Under the pieces are notes generated by a model. It was not told where the DNA came from. It was given only the letters and a program-made list of their open reading frames with translations, and did no database searches. A stretch of 47,721 nucleotides of DNA from assembly GCA_017882905.1 (NCBI GenBank), contig JADGOO010000033.1, positions 1 through 47,721 of the forward strand, written 5' to 3'. A program made the position numbers and the translations under genes. The stretch is from Acidimicrobiia bacterium. Its GTDB lineage: Bacteria > Actinomycetota > Acidimicrobiia > IMCC26256 > PALSA-610. The first letter of the stretch is position 1. Each line of letters opens with the position of its first letter. Positions 22,498 to 30,648 of the stretch are shown one piece after another.

Positions 22498-23343
22498 ATG
22501 ACGGTGCTGGCGCCCACCGATCTCGACGGCGCGCTCGCGGCGTTGGCCGAGCGGCCTGATGCGACCGTCCTCGCCGGCGGCACCGACTTGATGGTCGAGC
22601 TGAACTTCGGCCATCGACGCGCCGGCGTGTTCGTGAGCCTGCGTCGAGTGCGCGAGCTGCGCGAATGGAGCCGCGTCGGTGATGAGCTGACGATCGGCGC
22701 GACGGTTACCTACACCGGCCTCGAACGAGGTCAGATCGCGACGCTCGTGCCTGCACTCGCGCAGGCGGCGCGCACAGTGGGATCGCCGCAGATCCGCAAT
22801 GCGGGAACGATCGGGGGCAATCTCGCAACCGCGTCGCCCGCGGGCGACACCTTGCCCGTGCTGAGCGCGCTCGACGCGGTTGTGGTGTGCGCGAGCGCGT
22901 CGGCGGGCCGGCGCGAAGTATCCGTGCACGACTTCCTGGTTGGTCCGAAGCGTTCGGCGCTCGCGGCGGGCGAGCTCGTGGTGGCGGTGCGCGTTCCGGT
23001 GCTCAGCGGTCCGCAGGAGTTCTTGAAGGTGGGCACGCGCAACGCGATGGTGATCTCGATCGCGGGTGTCGCGCTCGTGACCGACGCCGCGCGCGGCGGG
23101 CTGCGTTGCGCGCTCGGCAGTGTGGGGCCCACGGCGCTGCGTGCCGCGGATGCCGAGTCGTTCGCGGCCACGGCCGTGGAGTGGCCGAGTCGTCGCGCCA
23201 CACCGGAGGCGGCCATCGAGTTCGGGCGGCTCACGGCGGGTGCCGCGCGTCCTATCGACGACCATCGGGCGACGGCGCACTACCGGCGGCATGCCGTCGA
23301 GGTGTGCGCCCGGCGTGCCTTCGAGCGCGTGACGCTGCGATGA
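22498..23343 (+). CDS. xanthine dehydrogenase-type FAD-binding subunit
   Basis: The 281-residue medium subunit (CoxM/XdhB type) passes electrons from the iron-sulfur subunit to FAD. The FAD site is seen in ATVLAGGTDLMVELNFG (about 22-38) and in QIRNAGTIGGNLATASPAGDTLPVLSALDA (about 99-128); the C-terminal CO-dehydrogenase flavoprotein domain follows. ATG 22498 is used because it lies directly behind the promoter at 22460-22488; the same frame is open to 22441 but that would run through the operator. It is the first gene of a five-gene operon and overlaps the next by ATGA. Confidence 0.9.
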   Translation: MTVLAPTDLDGALAALAERPDATVLAGGTDLMVELNFGHRRAGVFVSLRRVRELREWSRVGDELTIGATVTYTGLERGQIATLVPALAQAARTVGSPQIRNAGTIGGNLATASPAGDTLPVLSALDAVVVCASASAGRREVSVHDFLVGPKRSALAAGELVVAVRVPVLSGPQEFLKVGTRNAMVISIAGVALVTDAARGGLRCALGSVGPTALRAADAESFAATAVEWPSRRATPEAAIEFGRLTAGAARPIDDHRATAHYRRHAVEVCARRAFERVTLR

Positions 23344-23822
23344 CCTACGCATTGCACGTCAACGGAGCCGAGCATCACGTGGCCGATGGCTGGCCGGGCG
23401 AGAGCCTGCTCTACGTGCTGCGCGAGCGCATCGAGCTGCCCGGTGCGAAGAACGCGTGCGAACAGGGCGAGTGCGGTAGCTGCTCGGTGCTGGTCGACGG
23501 TCTGCTCGTGTGCAGCTGCCTCGTGCTCGCCGAGAGCGTGTCGGGGTGCGAGATCGAGACGATCGAGCGTCACTCGGCGCTGAGTCGCGTGCAGCAGGCC
23601 TTCGTGGATGCCGGTGCGGTGCAGTGCGGCTTCTGCACGCCTGGGCTGGTCGTGGCGATCGAGGATCTGCTCGATCGCGAGCCGGAACCCGACGAGCTGA
23701 CCGTTCGCGAAGCCATCTCGGGCAACTTGTGCCGCTGCACCGGGTATGGCCGGATCCTGGAAGCGGTGCGCCGCGCGGTGGCCGACCCGCGTGCGGCCGT
23801 GCCACCGACGGAACCGTCATGA
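23340..23822 (+). CDS. xanthine dehydrogenase-type [2Fe-2S] subunit
   Basis: The 160-residue small subunit carries two [2Fe-2S] clusters. The plant-ferredoxin-type site is ACEQGECGSCSV with the later CSC (about residues 40-61). The C-terminal four-helix site is VQCGFCTPG (about 96-104) and LCRCTGYGRI (about 131-140). All eight cluster cysteines are present. It overlaps both neighbours by ATGA, the usual FAD / iron-sulfur / molybdenum order of a three-subunit molybdenum hydroxylase, and should form a heterohexamer with them in the cytoplasm. Confidence 0.92.
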   Translation: MTYALHVNGAEHHVADGWPGESLLYVLRERIELPGAKNACEQGECGSCSVLVDGLLVCSCLVLAESVSGCEIETIERHSALSRVQQAFVDAGAVQCGFCTPGLVVAIEDLLDREPEPDELTVREAISGNLCRCTGYGRILEAVRRAVADPRAAVPPTEPS

Positions 23823-26008
23823 CGACCACGCGCACGCAAGCCCGCGCACCTCGCGTGGGCGAGAGCGCGCTGCGCCCCGACGGGATCCCGAAGGTGCAGG
23901 GCCGATTCCTGTTCGGGAACGATCTGTGGGCCGACGGCATGTTGTGGGGCAAGACGTTGCGCTCGCCGCACGCACACGCGCGCATCGCCCGGATCGACGT
24001 GACGCCCGCACTCGCGATGACGGGCGTGTTCGCCGTGCTCACGGCCGACGACGTTCCTGGCTCCGGGGTCTTCGGGCTCGAGCAGGCCGACCAGCCGGTG
24101 TTCGCGAGCGGCGTGGTCCGCTATGTGGGCGAACCGATCGCGGTGGTCGCAGCCGATCATCCGGAGCTGGCTCGCCGGGCATGCGAAGCGATCGTCGTGG
24201 AGTACGAGGTGCTCACGCCGCTCGTCGATTCGCAAGCGGCGATCACGGCGGCGGCGATCCACCCCGACGGCAACATCTTGCGCCATCTCGTGATCCGCCA
24301 CGGTGACATCGACGCCATCGGCGACGTGGTCGTGGAGGGCATCTACGAAGTGGGCATGCAGGACCAGGCTTTCATGGGCCCCGAGAGCGGTCTGGCGATC
24401 CCCGACGACGACGGCGGGGTGCAGCTGTTCGTGTCGACGCAGTTCGTGCACGCGGATCGAGATCAGACGGCCGCCTGCCTCGGACTTCCCCCCGACATGG
24501 TCCGGGCCACCGTGGCGGGCACGGGCGGCGCGTTCGGCGGTCGCGAAGACATCTGCCTGCAGGTGCACGTGTGCCTGCTCGCGTTGCGCACCGGGCGGCC
24601 GGTCAAGATGCTCTACAGCCGCGATGAGAGCTTCGTCGGGCACGTGCATCGCCACCCGGCGCGCATGGAGTACCGCCATCACGCGCGTCGTGACGGCACG
24701 ATCGTGAAGGTCGAAGCTCGCGTGGTGTTCGACGGCGGCGCCTACGCGTCGACGAGCAGTGCGGTGCTGGCCAACGCGTGTTGCTTCGGGGCCGGTCCGT
24801 ACCGCGTGCCGAACGCGTTCATCGAAGGCTGGGCCGTGCGCACGAACAATCCGCCGTGCGGCGCGATGCGAGGGTTCGGTGCGGTGCAGACGTGCTTTGC
24901 GCACGAGGCCCAGATGGACAAGCTCGCCGATGCGCTCGCCATCGACCGCGTGGAGCTCCGGCTCCGCAACGCCCTTGAACCGGGCGACACGATCATCACG
25001 GGTCAGCGCATCACCGGCACCGCGCCCGTGGCGGCGGTGATCCGCGCCTGCGCCGACGCGCCGTTCCCGGCCGGCGCGGAGCTCGACCCTGACAGCGAAT
25101 CGGCTCCGATGCTGTTGCGGCCGGGAGGCGCGGGCCGTACGGCCGATGCCCGTCACGTGACCCGCGCGCTCGGCTTCGCCGTCAGCTACAAGAATCTCAT
25201 GTTCTCCGAAGGTTTCGACGACTACTCGACCGCGCGTGTCCGGGTGGAGGACGGCATTGCCACGGTGCACTGCGCGTGCGCGGAAGTGGGCCAGGGGTTC
25301 GTGACGCTGGCCCAGCAGATCGCCCGTGAGGTGCTCGACATCGACGAGGTGGTGCTCGCACCGGCCGACACACACGTGGGGTCGGCGGGATCCACCAGCG
25401 CGAGCCGCCAGACCTGGATGAGCGGCGGCGCGGTCGAAGGCGCGTGCCGGCTCGTGAAGGCGCAGATGGAGGCCGACGCGGCCGCGGGCACGGTGCAGCG
25501 CGTGTACGAGGCCACGTTCGAACACCATCACGCGCCCACACAGCGACTCGACGAGAACGGGCAGGGCGACGCGCACGTGTCGTTCGCGTTCGCGGCCCAC
25601 CGTGCGGTGGTCGATGTGGACCGCGACCTCGGTCTGGTGCGGGTGGTCGATGTGACCACCGCCCAGGACGTGGGCCGGGTGCTGAACCCGGTGCAGGCGC
25701 TCGGCCAGATCGAAGGGGGCATCGCGCAAGGTGTGGGGCTCGCCGTGATGGAGGAGCTCGTTGTCGACCAGGGCCGGATCCGCAACGCGAGCTTCACCGA
25801 CTACCTGATCCCCACGGCGCTCGACATGCCGACGGTCACGGTGGCCGCGCTGATCGAGGAGCCGGAGCCGGGCGCACCGTTCGGCGCGAAGGGGATCGGT
25901 GAGCCGCCGACCATCTCGTCGACTGCGGCGGTGGCCGCTGCGATCCGTGCCGCGACGGGCCGTGCGGTCGACCGTGTGCCGGTGCGTCCCGACGACCTCC
26001 TGTTCTGA
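23819..26008 (+). CDS. xanthine dehydrogenase-type molybdopterin subunit (PucD-like)
   Basis: The 729-residue catalytic subunit holds molybdopterin. Landmarks are VGESALRPDGIPKVQGRFLFGNDL near the start, QDQAFMGPESGLA, GTGGAFGGREDICLQ, PCGAMRGFGAVQTCFAHE and the catalytic Glu in GAKGIGEPPTISSTAAVAAAI. The active-site loop is AMRGFGAVQ, unlike the AYxCSFR loop of true CO dehydrogenase, so a purine or other N-heterocycle hydroxylase is likelier. Length and layout resemble PucD of Bacillus. Its ATG overlaps the previous stop. The downstream deaminase follows after 79 bp. Confidence 0.9.
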   Translation: MTTTRTQARAPRVGESALRPDGIPKVQGRFLFGNDLWADGMLWGKTLRSPHAHARIARIDVTPALAMTGVFAVLTADDVPGSGVFGLEQADQPVFASGVVRYVGEPIAVVAADHPELARRACEAIVVEYEVLTPLVDSQAAITAAAIHPDGNILRHLVIRHGDIDAIGDVVVEGIYEVGMQDQAFMGPESGLAIPDDDGGVQLFVSTQFVHADRDQTAACLGLPPDMVRATVAGTGGAFGGREDICLQVHVCLLALRTGRPVKMLYSRDESFVGHVHRHPARMEYRHHARRDGTIVKVEARVVFDGGAYASTSSAVLANACCFGAGPYRVPNAFIEGWAVRTNNPPCGAMRGFGAVQTCFAHEAQMDKLADALAIDRVELRLRNALEPGDTIITGQRITGTAPVAAVIRACADAPFPAGAELDPDSESAPMLLRPGGAGRTADARHVTRALGFAVSYKNLMFSEGFDDYSTARVRVEDGIATVHCACAEVGQGFVTLAQQIAREVLDIDEVVLAPADTHVGSAGSTSASRQTWMSGGAVEGACRLVKAQMEADAAAGTVQRVYEATFEHHHAPTQRLDENGQGDAHVSFAFAAHRAVVDVDRDLGLVRVVDVTTAQDVGRVLNPVQALGQIEGGIAQGVGLAVMEELVVDQGRIRNASFTDYLIPTALDMPTVTVAALIEEPEPGAPFGAKGIGEPPTISSTAAVAAAIRAATGRAVDRVPVRPDDLLF

Positions 26009-26087
26009 TGCCGGCCCGCTGTGAACAGGCCGTGAAGTCGATCTGCTCCGTTTGGCTGGCGGCGTGTGTCGCGGGCAAGGTGTCGGC

Positions 26088-27446
26088 GTGACCGCCCGCA
26101 CTCTCGTCCGCAACGGCATCGTGCTCCCGCTCGAGGGGCGCAAGGTGGTGTACGACCCGGGATCAGTGCTCATCGAGGGCAACGAGATCGTTGCCGTGGG
26201 CTCCACCGAGGCGATCGACGCCGACCCGCGAAGCGCCGGCGCGGTGATCGTGGATGCCACGAGCCACGCGGTGATCCCCGGACTGCACAACGGTCACCTG
26301 CACTCTGGGCTGCTGCGAGGCACCGCCGAGTCGATGTCGTTGTGGGACTGGCTCGAGGCCTACGTCGACCCTGCGCACAAGGCGCTCACGCCTGAGATCG
26401 CCGAAGCCGCGAGCATGCTCGCGTACACCGAGGGCGTGCGCTTCGGCACCACATCGGTGATGGACATGTGGCGGTTCATGGAGGGATCGGCGCGAGCTGC
26501 TGACGCGATCGGGATCCGCGCGACCTTGGTGCCGTACGTTGCCGACCTTCCCGGTTTCGACTACTTCGAGACGCTCGATTCGAACCTGGCTCTGTTGAAG
26601 TCGCATCGGGTGGCATCCGACGGGCGCGTGCGCACGTGGGTCGGTCTCGAGCACTTGCTCTACTGCTCGCCCGCCGCCTTCCGCCGCGCCGCCGAGATGG
26701 CGCTCGAGTACGACACCGGCATCCACACCCACTCGAGTGAGAGCATCTGGGAGGTGCAGGAGTCGCTCAAGCAGTTCGGGCGACGACCCATCGAGGAGTT
26801 CTACAACCGCGGCATCCTCTCGGATCACACGGTGGTCGCGCACTGCGTGTGGCTCGACGACCGCGAGATCGAGCTGCTCGCCCGCACGGGAACGAGCGCC
26901 GTGCACTGCCCGTGCTCGAACATGAAGCTCGCGTCGGGTCCGGCGCGCATCGGCGACATGCGCGCGGCCGGGATCGCGGTGGGCATCGGAAGCGACGGCG
27001 AGAAGGAGAACAACAACCTCGATCTCCTCGAGGAGATGAAGTTCGCGTCGCTGCTGCAGAAGGTCTCGTCGCTCGATCCCACGGTCGGCGACCCGTGGGA
27101 CATCCTCGATCTCGCCACATTGAGCGGCGCACGAGCGCTCGGCCTCGACGCGATCACCGGGTCCCTCGAGCCCGGCAAGCGCGCCGACATCGTGACCGTC
27201 GACCTGCGTCAGCCGCATCTCACACCCTTGCTCCACGGCGCCGACTTCAACGTGCCCGCCCATCTCGTGTTCTCGGCCAGCGGTCACGACGTGGACCACG
27301 TGTGGGTCGACGGGCGGCTGCTCGTGGAAGGCGGGACGGTGCTCTCGGTCGATGTCGGCGCCGTCATGCACACTGCGCAGGGCGCCGCCGAGGAGCTGTT
27401 CGAACGGCGCCGAGCGGTGCTCGAGGCGAAGGCGAAGGGATCGTGA
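26088..27446 (+). CDS. amidohydrolase of the TrzN/SAH-deaminase type
   Basis: A 452-residue mononuclear zinc or iron hydrolase that would remove an amino or other group from a heteroaromatic ring. Metal and catalytic residues are IPGLHNGHLHSGLLRGT (HxH), IHTHSSESIWE (His and catalytic Glu), VVAHCVWLDD (His) and VGIGSDGEKENNNLD (Asp). SNMKLASG is the usual substrate-loop segment. Characterised relatives include atrazine chlorohydrolases, guanine and SAH/MTA deaminases, so the exact reaction is open. GTG 26088 is preferred over a 12-residue longer frame. It lies in the operon behind the xanthine-dehydrogenase-type enzyme, whose hydroxylated product it may act on. Confidence 0.85.
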   Translation: MTARTLVRNGIVLPLEGRKVVYDPGSVLIEGNEIVAVGSTEAIDADPRSAGAVIVDATSHAVIPGLHNGHLHSGLLRGTAESMSLWDWLEAYVDPAHKALTPEIAEAASMLAYTEGVRFGTTSVMDMWRFMEGSARAADAIGIRATLVPYVADLPGFDYFETLDSNLALLKSHRVASDGRVRTWVGLEHLLYCSPAAFRRAAEMALEYDTGIHTHSSESIWEVQESLKQFGRRPIEEFYNRGILSDHTVVAHCVWLDDREIELLARTGTSAVHCPCSNMKLASGPARIGDMRAAGIAVGIGSDGEKENNNLDLLEEMKFASLLQKVSSLDPTVGDPWDILDLATLSGARALGLDAITGSLEPGKRADIVTVDLRQPHLTPLLHGADFNVPAHLVFSASGHDVDHVWVDGRLLVEGGTVLSVDVGAVMHTAQGAAEELFERRRAVLEAKAKGS

Positions 27447-28126
27447 GCGCCGCCGAGGTTTCGGCGTTCTATGACGAGCTCGTCGCCGAGCTCGATCGGC
27501 GGCGGGCGGCGCTCGACGATGAGGGCGCGACGTTCTTCAACCGTCCGCTGTCGGACCGCGAGCTCATCGAATGGCTGAGCTTCCAGGCTTACTACGAGAA
27601 GCGTGCGGCCGAGTTCATCGGCCGCTGGCTCGCCGACACACCCGAACCCGACGCCTTCGTGCTCCTCGCCCAGCAGGTGGAAGACGAGGCCATGCACTAC
27701 GAGTACTGCATGCGCGCGCTCGCCCGCCGCGGTGTCACATCCCTCGACGGCTGGGTGCCCGAACCCGAATGGGTCGAGTGGATCGATGTCTGGTACCCGT
27801 CAGGTGCCGACACGATCGAGCGAGTCGCGGCGCACAACCTCGCGGGCGAGCTCGGCGCGTGTCAGGCGTTCCTCGAGATCAAGCCGCGGCTACCTGAGGA
27901 CGTGCAGAAGACGTTCGATCGCATCATCCCCGATGAGCAGTTCCACATGCGCCTCGGTCGCCAAGTGATCGAGCGGTACGCGACCACCGACGACCAGCAA
28001 GCGCGCGTGCGCGAGCGGGTGCTGCACACGTTCGATCTCGAACAGGCCGGCCGTGTCGCGTACAACCGCCGGATGGTGCGCCTGGGTCTCGGTGAACCCG
28101 GCGACGCGGTGCCGCCACTTCCGTGA
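27443..28126 (+). CDS. ferritin-like diiron protein, putative oxidase
   Basis: A 227-residue helical protein. Candidate diiron ligands follow the ferritin-like E ... ExxH ... E ... ExxH order: AYYEKRAAEF, VEDEAMHYEY, NLAGELGACQAFLEIKPR and IIPDEQFHMRLG. It is not a storage ferritin or bacterioferritin by sequence; resemblance is to small oxidase- or hydroxylase-like families. GTG 27443 overlaps the deaminase stop as GTGA, so it is the last gene of the xanthine-dehydrogenase-type operon. Work on a product of that enzyme is an inference from this coupling only. Confidence 0.72.
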   Translation: MSAAEVSAFYDELVAELDRRRAALDDEGATFFNRPLSDRELIEWLSFQAYYEKRAAEFIGRWLADTPEPDAFVLLAQQVEDEAMHYEYCMRALARRGVTSLDGWVPEPEWVEWIDVWYPSGADTIERVAAHNLAGELGACQAFLEIKPRLPEDVQKTFDRIIPDEQFHMRLGRQVIERYATTDDQQARVRERVLHTFDLEQAGRVAYNRRMVRLGLGEPGDAVPPLP

Positions 28127-28145
28127 ACCGAAGCAGTGAGCGGAC

Positions 28146-28664
28146 ATGATCCTCGAGACGCAACGGCTGACGCTGCGCCGTCAGGTCGCGGCCGACGTCG
28201 ACGCGTTGGACGCGCTCTATCGCGACCCTGAGGTGCGACGCTACATACATGACGCGCCGACGACGCGTGCCGAAACCGTCGAAGAGATCGAGTGGTTCAC
28301 CGCTGGTCATCCGGAACATCCCGAGCTTGGCTTGTGGGCGACCATCGACAAGGCAAGCGGACGCTTCATCGGGCGTTGCGGCCTACTGCCGTGGAGGATC
28401 GAGGACCGCGACGAGGTTGAAGTTGCGTACCTGTTGAAAAGGGAGTGCTGGGGACAGGGCCTCGCCACCGAGGTGGCAAGCGCGATCCGCGACTACGCCT
28501 TCGAGGCGTTGGGCATCAGCCGCTTGATCGTCCTCGTCGACCCGGCCAACGGTGCGTCCATCCGCGTGGCGCAGAAGATCGGGATGCACCTGGAACAAGA
28601 GCTCGACGGTGTCGCCGGCAACGGCATGCCGACGCTCCTTCTTGCGATGGTCAAGACCTCCTGA
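28146..28664 (+). CDS. GNAT acetyltransferase, RimJ/RimL type
   Basis: A 172-residue N-acetyltransferase. It opens with ILETQRLTLRRQVAADVDAL, the typical start of the RimJ/RimL-like group, and the acetyl-CoA loop is KRECWGQGLATEVASAIRDYAF (about 99-120); a VDPANGASIRVAQKIGM segment follows. The substrate could be a ribosomal protein, an amine or an antibiotic and is not predictable. It lies 19 bp after the ferritin-like gene and may be read through from that operon, but it has a lower GC feel than its neighbours and is probably unrelated in function. Confidence 0.88.
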   Translation: MILETQRLTLRRQVAADVDALDALYRDPEVRRYIHDAPTTRAETVEEIEWFTAGHPEHPELGLWATIDKASGRFIGRCGLLPWRIEDRDEVEVAYLLKRECWGQGLATEVASAIRDYAFEALGISRLIVLVDPANGASIRVAQKIGMHLEQELDGVAGNGMPTLLLAMVKTS

Positions 28665-29081
28665 TCACCCGTCGGTCGGCGCCGCGGAGTCGCCGCCCAG
28701 CACGCGGCTGTGGAGCTCGCTCGTGAGCTGGTGGATGGCGCGGGTGAGCTGCGTGTTCTCGGCGAGCAGCGCCTCTTCTTCCATGTAGTCGTGGTCGGCC
28801 TTCGCCTGCTGGAAGGCGGCTTGGCGGTTCTGACCGATCATCACGAACGTCGAGAGGAAGATCGCCTCGAGCGAGACCACGAGCGTGAGCGTCGGCCACG
28901 GGCTCTTCTCGAACACGAGCATCCACACGACGAACAGCAGCGCGTGGATGTAGACGAACTTCATCGAACCCGCGAACGAGGTGATCGCGTCGGCGACCTT
29001 CAGCTGGATGTCGGCGGCCCGCTTCTCCCGCTGCTTGAGGACGACTGGGTGATGCGTGGCATCGGGGTCGAGCTTCGCCAT
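28665..29081 (-). CDS. DUF1003 membrane protein
   Basis: A 138-residue integral membrane protein of the DUF1003 family. Two transmembrane segments (FVYIHALLFVVWMLVF and TLTLVVSLEAIFLSTFVMI, about 43-78) are followed by the conserved IGQNRQAAFQQAKADHDYMEEEALLAENTQL cytoplasmic helix. Function is unknown in the family. A GGAGG sequence precedes ATG 29081 by 9 nt. Its stop abuts the stop of the convergent acetyltransferase. It does not look connected to the catabolic genes around it. Confidence 0.9.
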   Translation of the reverse strand: MAKLDPDATHHPVVLKQREKRAADIQLKVADAITSFAGSMKFVYIHALLFVVWMLVFEKSPWPTLTLVVSLEAIFLSTFVMIGQNRQAAFQQAKADHDYMEEEALLAENTQLTRAIHQLTSELHSRVLGGDSAAPTDG

Positions 29082-29098
29082 TGAGACAGCCTCCGGTT

Positions 29099-29120
29099 CA
29101 CAACGATTTCGATCATTGTG
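29099..29120. promoter_or_regulatory. imperfect inverted repeat before the DUF1003 gene
   Basis: CACAACGAT (29099-29107) and ATCATTGTG (29112-29120) pair with one mismatch around TTCG. It starts 18 bp before the start codon at 29081, in the position of an operator or promoter element. No binding protein is known. Confidence 0.3.
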
Positions 29121-29172
29121 TCCGGTGGCCGGCGCCCGATCGCGTCATTGCGCCCCGAGCCCCCTCAACCAG

Positions 29173-29207
29173 CGTGACTCGATCGCCCTATGCGCTATCG
29201 AGTCACG
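29173..29207 (-). terminator. hairpin after the 8-oxoguanine-deaminase-like gene
   Basis: Perfect 11-bp arms CGTGACTCGAT (29173-29183) and ATCGAGTCACG (29197-29207) flank a 13-nt loop. It lies 24 bp beyond the stop at 29231 on the minus strand. The sequence at its downstream base, GTCACGCTGGTTGAG on the minus strand (29078 bases from the first copy's region), matches the hairpin at 2276-2316 in 14 of 15 positions. Confidence 0.6.
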
Positions 29208-29230
29208 CACACTGCGCCGCCGGAGCGCGG

Positions 29231-30622
29231 CTAGCCGTCAGCGACACCTTGCATGCGGCGACTCACCCTGGCGTGCTGCGCGAGGCGCGCATCGAGGTCG
29301 GGGTGGGTGAGCCGGCCGTCGGCGACGACCATCTGCCCACCCACGATGGTGTGGCGGGCCGCGACGGGACCGCAGCGCAGCCAGGCCTCGACGGGGTCGG
29401 TGTGCGCGCCCGCGAACTGCACGCCCTCCATCGGCCACACCACGAGATCGCCTGCCGCGCCGGGTTGCAACGTGCCGATCTCGCCCCTTCGACCGAGGCA
29501 CGCGGCGCCACCGAGCGTTGCCATCTCGAGCGCATCGCGCGCCTGCATCGCCGACGGTCCGTGGCGCAGGCGACCGAGGAGCAGTGCGCCGCGCGTCTCG
29601 AGCCACAGCGACGCGCAGTCGGTGGAGGCCGAGCCGTCGCAGCCGATCCCGACGGGGACGCCCGCGGCGCGGAACTCCCGGATCGGGGCGAGCCCGGCAC
29701 CGATGAGCTGGTTCGAGCTCGGGCAGTGCGCAACGCCCACGCCGGCGGCGCCGAGCCGCTGGATCTCCGACGAGCTCGGGTAGACGCAGTGCGCGACCCA
29801 CGAGCGGTCGGTGCACCAGCCGACATCGTCGAAGAGCTCCACGGGCCGACAGCCATACGTCTCGAGGCAGTACGTGTCTTCGTCGACGTCTTCGGCGAGG
29901 TGCGTGTGCAGGCGCACGTCGAGGCGCTCCGCGAGCTCGGCCGCCGCGCGCATCAGATCGGGCGTCACCGAGAACGGTGAGCACGGCGCGAGCGCCACCT
30001 GCACCATGGCCAGCGGGCCGCGTTCGTGATGCGCGCCGACGAGACGTTCCGATTCGGCCAGGATCGTGTCGGCATCCTGAACGACCGAGTCGGGCGGGAG
30101 TCCACCGTCCTTCCGTGATCGACTCATCGAGCCGCGCGAGGCGTGGAAGCGCATGCCGAGCTCGCGCGCCGCGGTGATCTCCGCCGTGATCAGGTCGCCG
30201 CCACTCGCCGGGTGCACGTACGAGTGATCCATCGAAGTGGTGCAACCGCCGAGTGCGAGCTCGGCGAGACCGATCCACGCCGACACGTAGGCTGCTTCCT
30301 CATCGAGCTGTGACCACACCGGATACAGCGTGGTGAGCCACTCGAACAACGTGCCGCTCGTGGCGGGCCGGTACGCACGCGTGAGGTTCTGGTAGATGTG
30401 ATGATGCGTGTTGATGAGCCCGGGAGTGACGAGGCAACCGTCGGCGCGCACCGTCTTGGCGGCAACCGGCTCGGATCCGGGCGCACCGACCGCGTCGATC
30501 GCACCGTCGCGCAGCGACACCCAGCCGCCCTCGATCTCGCGGCGATCGCCGTCCATCGTGACCACGAGGCGCGCGCCCGCTACGAGGAGATCGACCGGCC
30601 GTGCGTTGTCGGTAGCCGCCAT
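29231..30622 (-). CDS. 8-oxoguanine deaminase-like amidohydrolase
   Basis: A 463-residue deaminase close to 8-oxoguanine deaminases and hydroxyatrazine hydrolases (AtzB). Motifs are TPGLINTHHHIYQNLTRAYRP (HxH), TSMDHSYVHP, LHTHLAEDVDEDTYC (His, catalytic Glu), WVAHCVYPSSSE (His), VAHCPSSNQLIGAGLAPI and GIGCDGSASTDCASLW (Asp). 8-oxoguanine deaminase makes uric acid, which would feed the purine route of region 3. The ATG at 30622 sits 6 nt after a TACGAT -10 box, so translation is probably leaderless. It is divergent from an IPNS-like gene whose start is only 26 bp away. Confidence 0.88.
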   Translation of the reverse strand: MAATDNARPVDLLVAGARLVVTMDGDRREIEGGWVSLRDGAIDAVGAPGSEPVAAKTVRADGCLVTPGLINTHHHIYQNLTRAYRPATSGTLFEWLTTLYPVWSQLDEEAAYVSAWIGLAELALGGCTTSMDHSYVHPASGGDLITAEITAARELGMRFHASRGSMSRSRKDGGLPPDSVVQDADTILAESERLVGAHHERGPLAMVQVALAPCSPFSVTPDLMRAAAELAERLDVRLHTHLAEDVDEDTYCLETYGCRPVELFDDVGWCTDRSWVAHCVYPSSSEIQRLGAAGVGVAHCPSSNQLIGAGLAPIREFRAAGVPVGIGCDGSASTDCASLWLETRGALLLGRLRHGPSAMQARDALEMATLGGAACLGRRGEIGTLQPGAAGDLVVWPMEGVQFAGAHTDPVEAWLRCGPVAARHTIVGGQMVVADGRLTHPDLDARLAQHARVSRRMQGVADG

Positions 30623-30628
30623 GAATGC

Positions 30629-30639
30629 ATCGTAGGAGG
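30629..30639. promoter_or_regulatory. overlapping minus-strand -10 box and plus-strand ribosome-binding site
   Basis: TACGAT on the minus strand (30634-30629) ends 6 nt before ATG 30622. On the plus strand AGGAGG (30634-30639) stands 9 nt before ATG 30649. The two signals touch, so the plus-strand gene must be transcribed from inside the 5' end of the minus-strand gene. Confidence 0.55.
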
Positions 30640-30648
30640 AGCGATTCG

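Noticed and set aside
23570-26290. A 906-codon open frame on the minus strand opposite the xanthine-dehydrogenase-type genes
   Set aside because: Its translation is Arg/His-rich without any recognisable motif, and the plus strand carries three coherent enzyme subunits. It is a GC-codon shadow.
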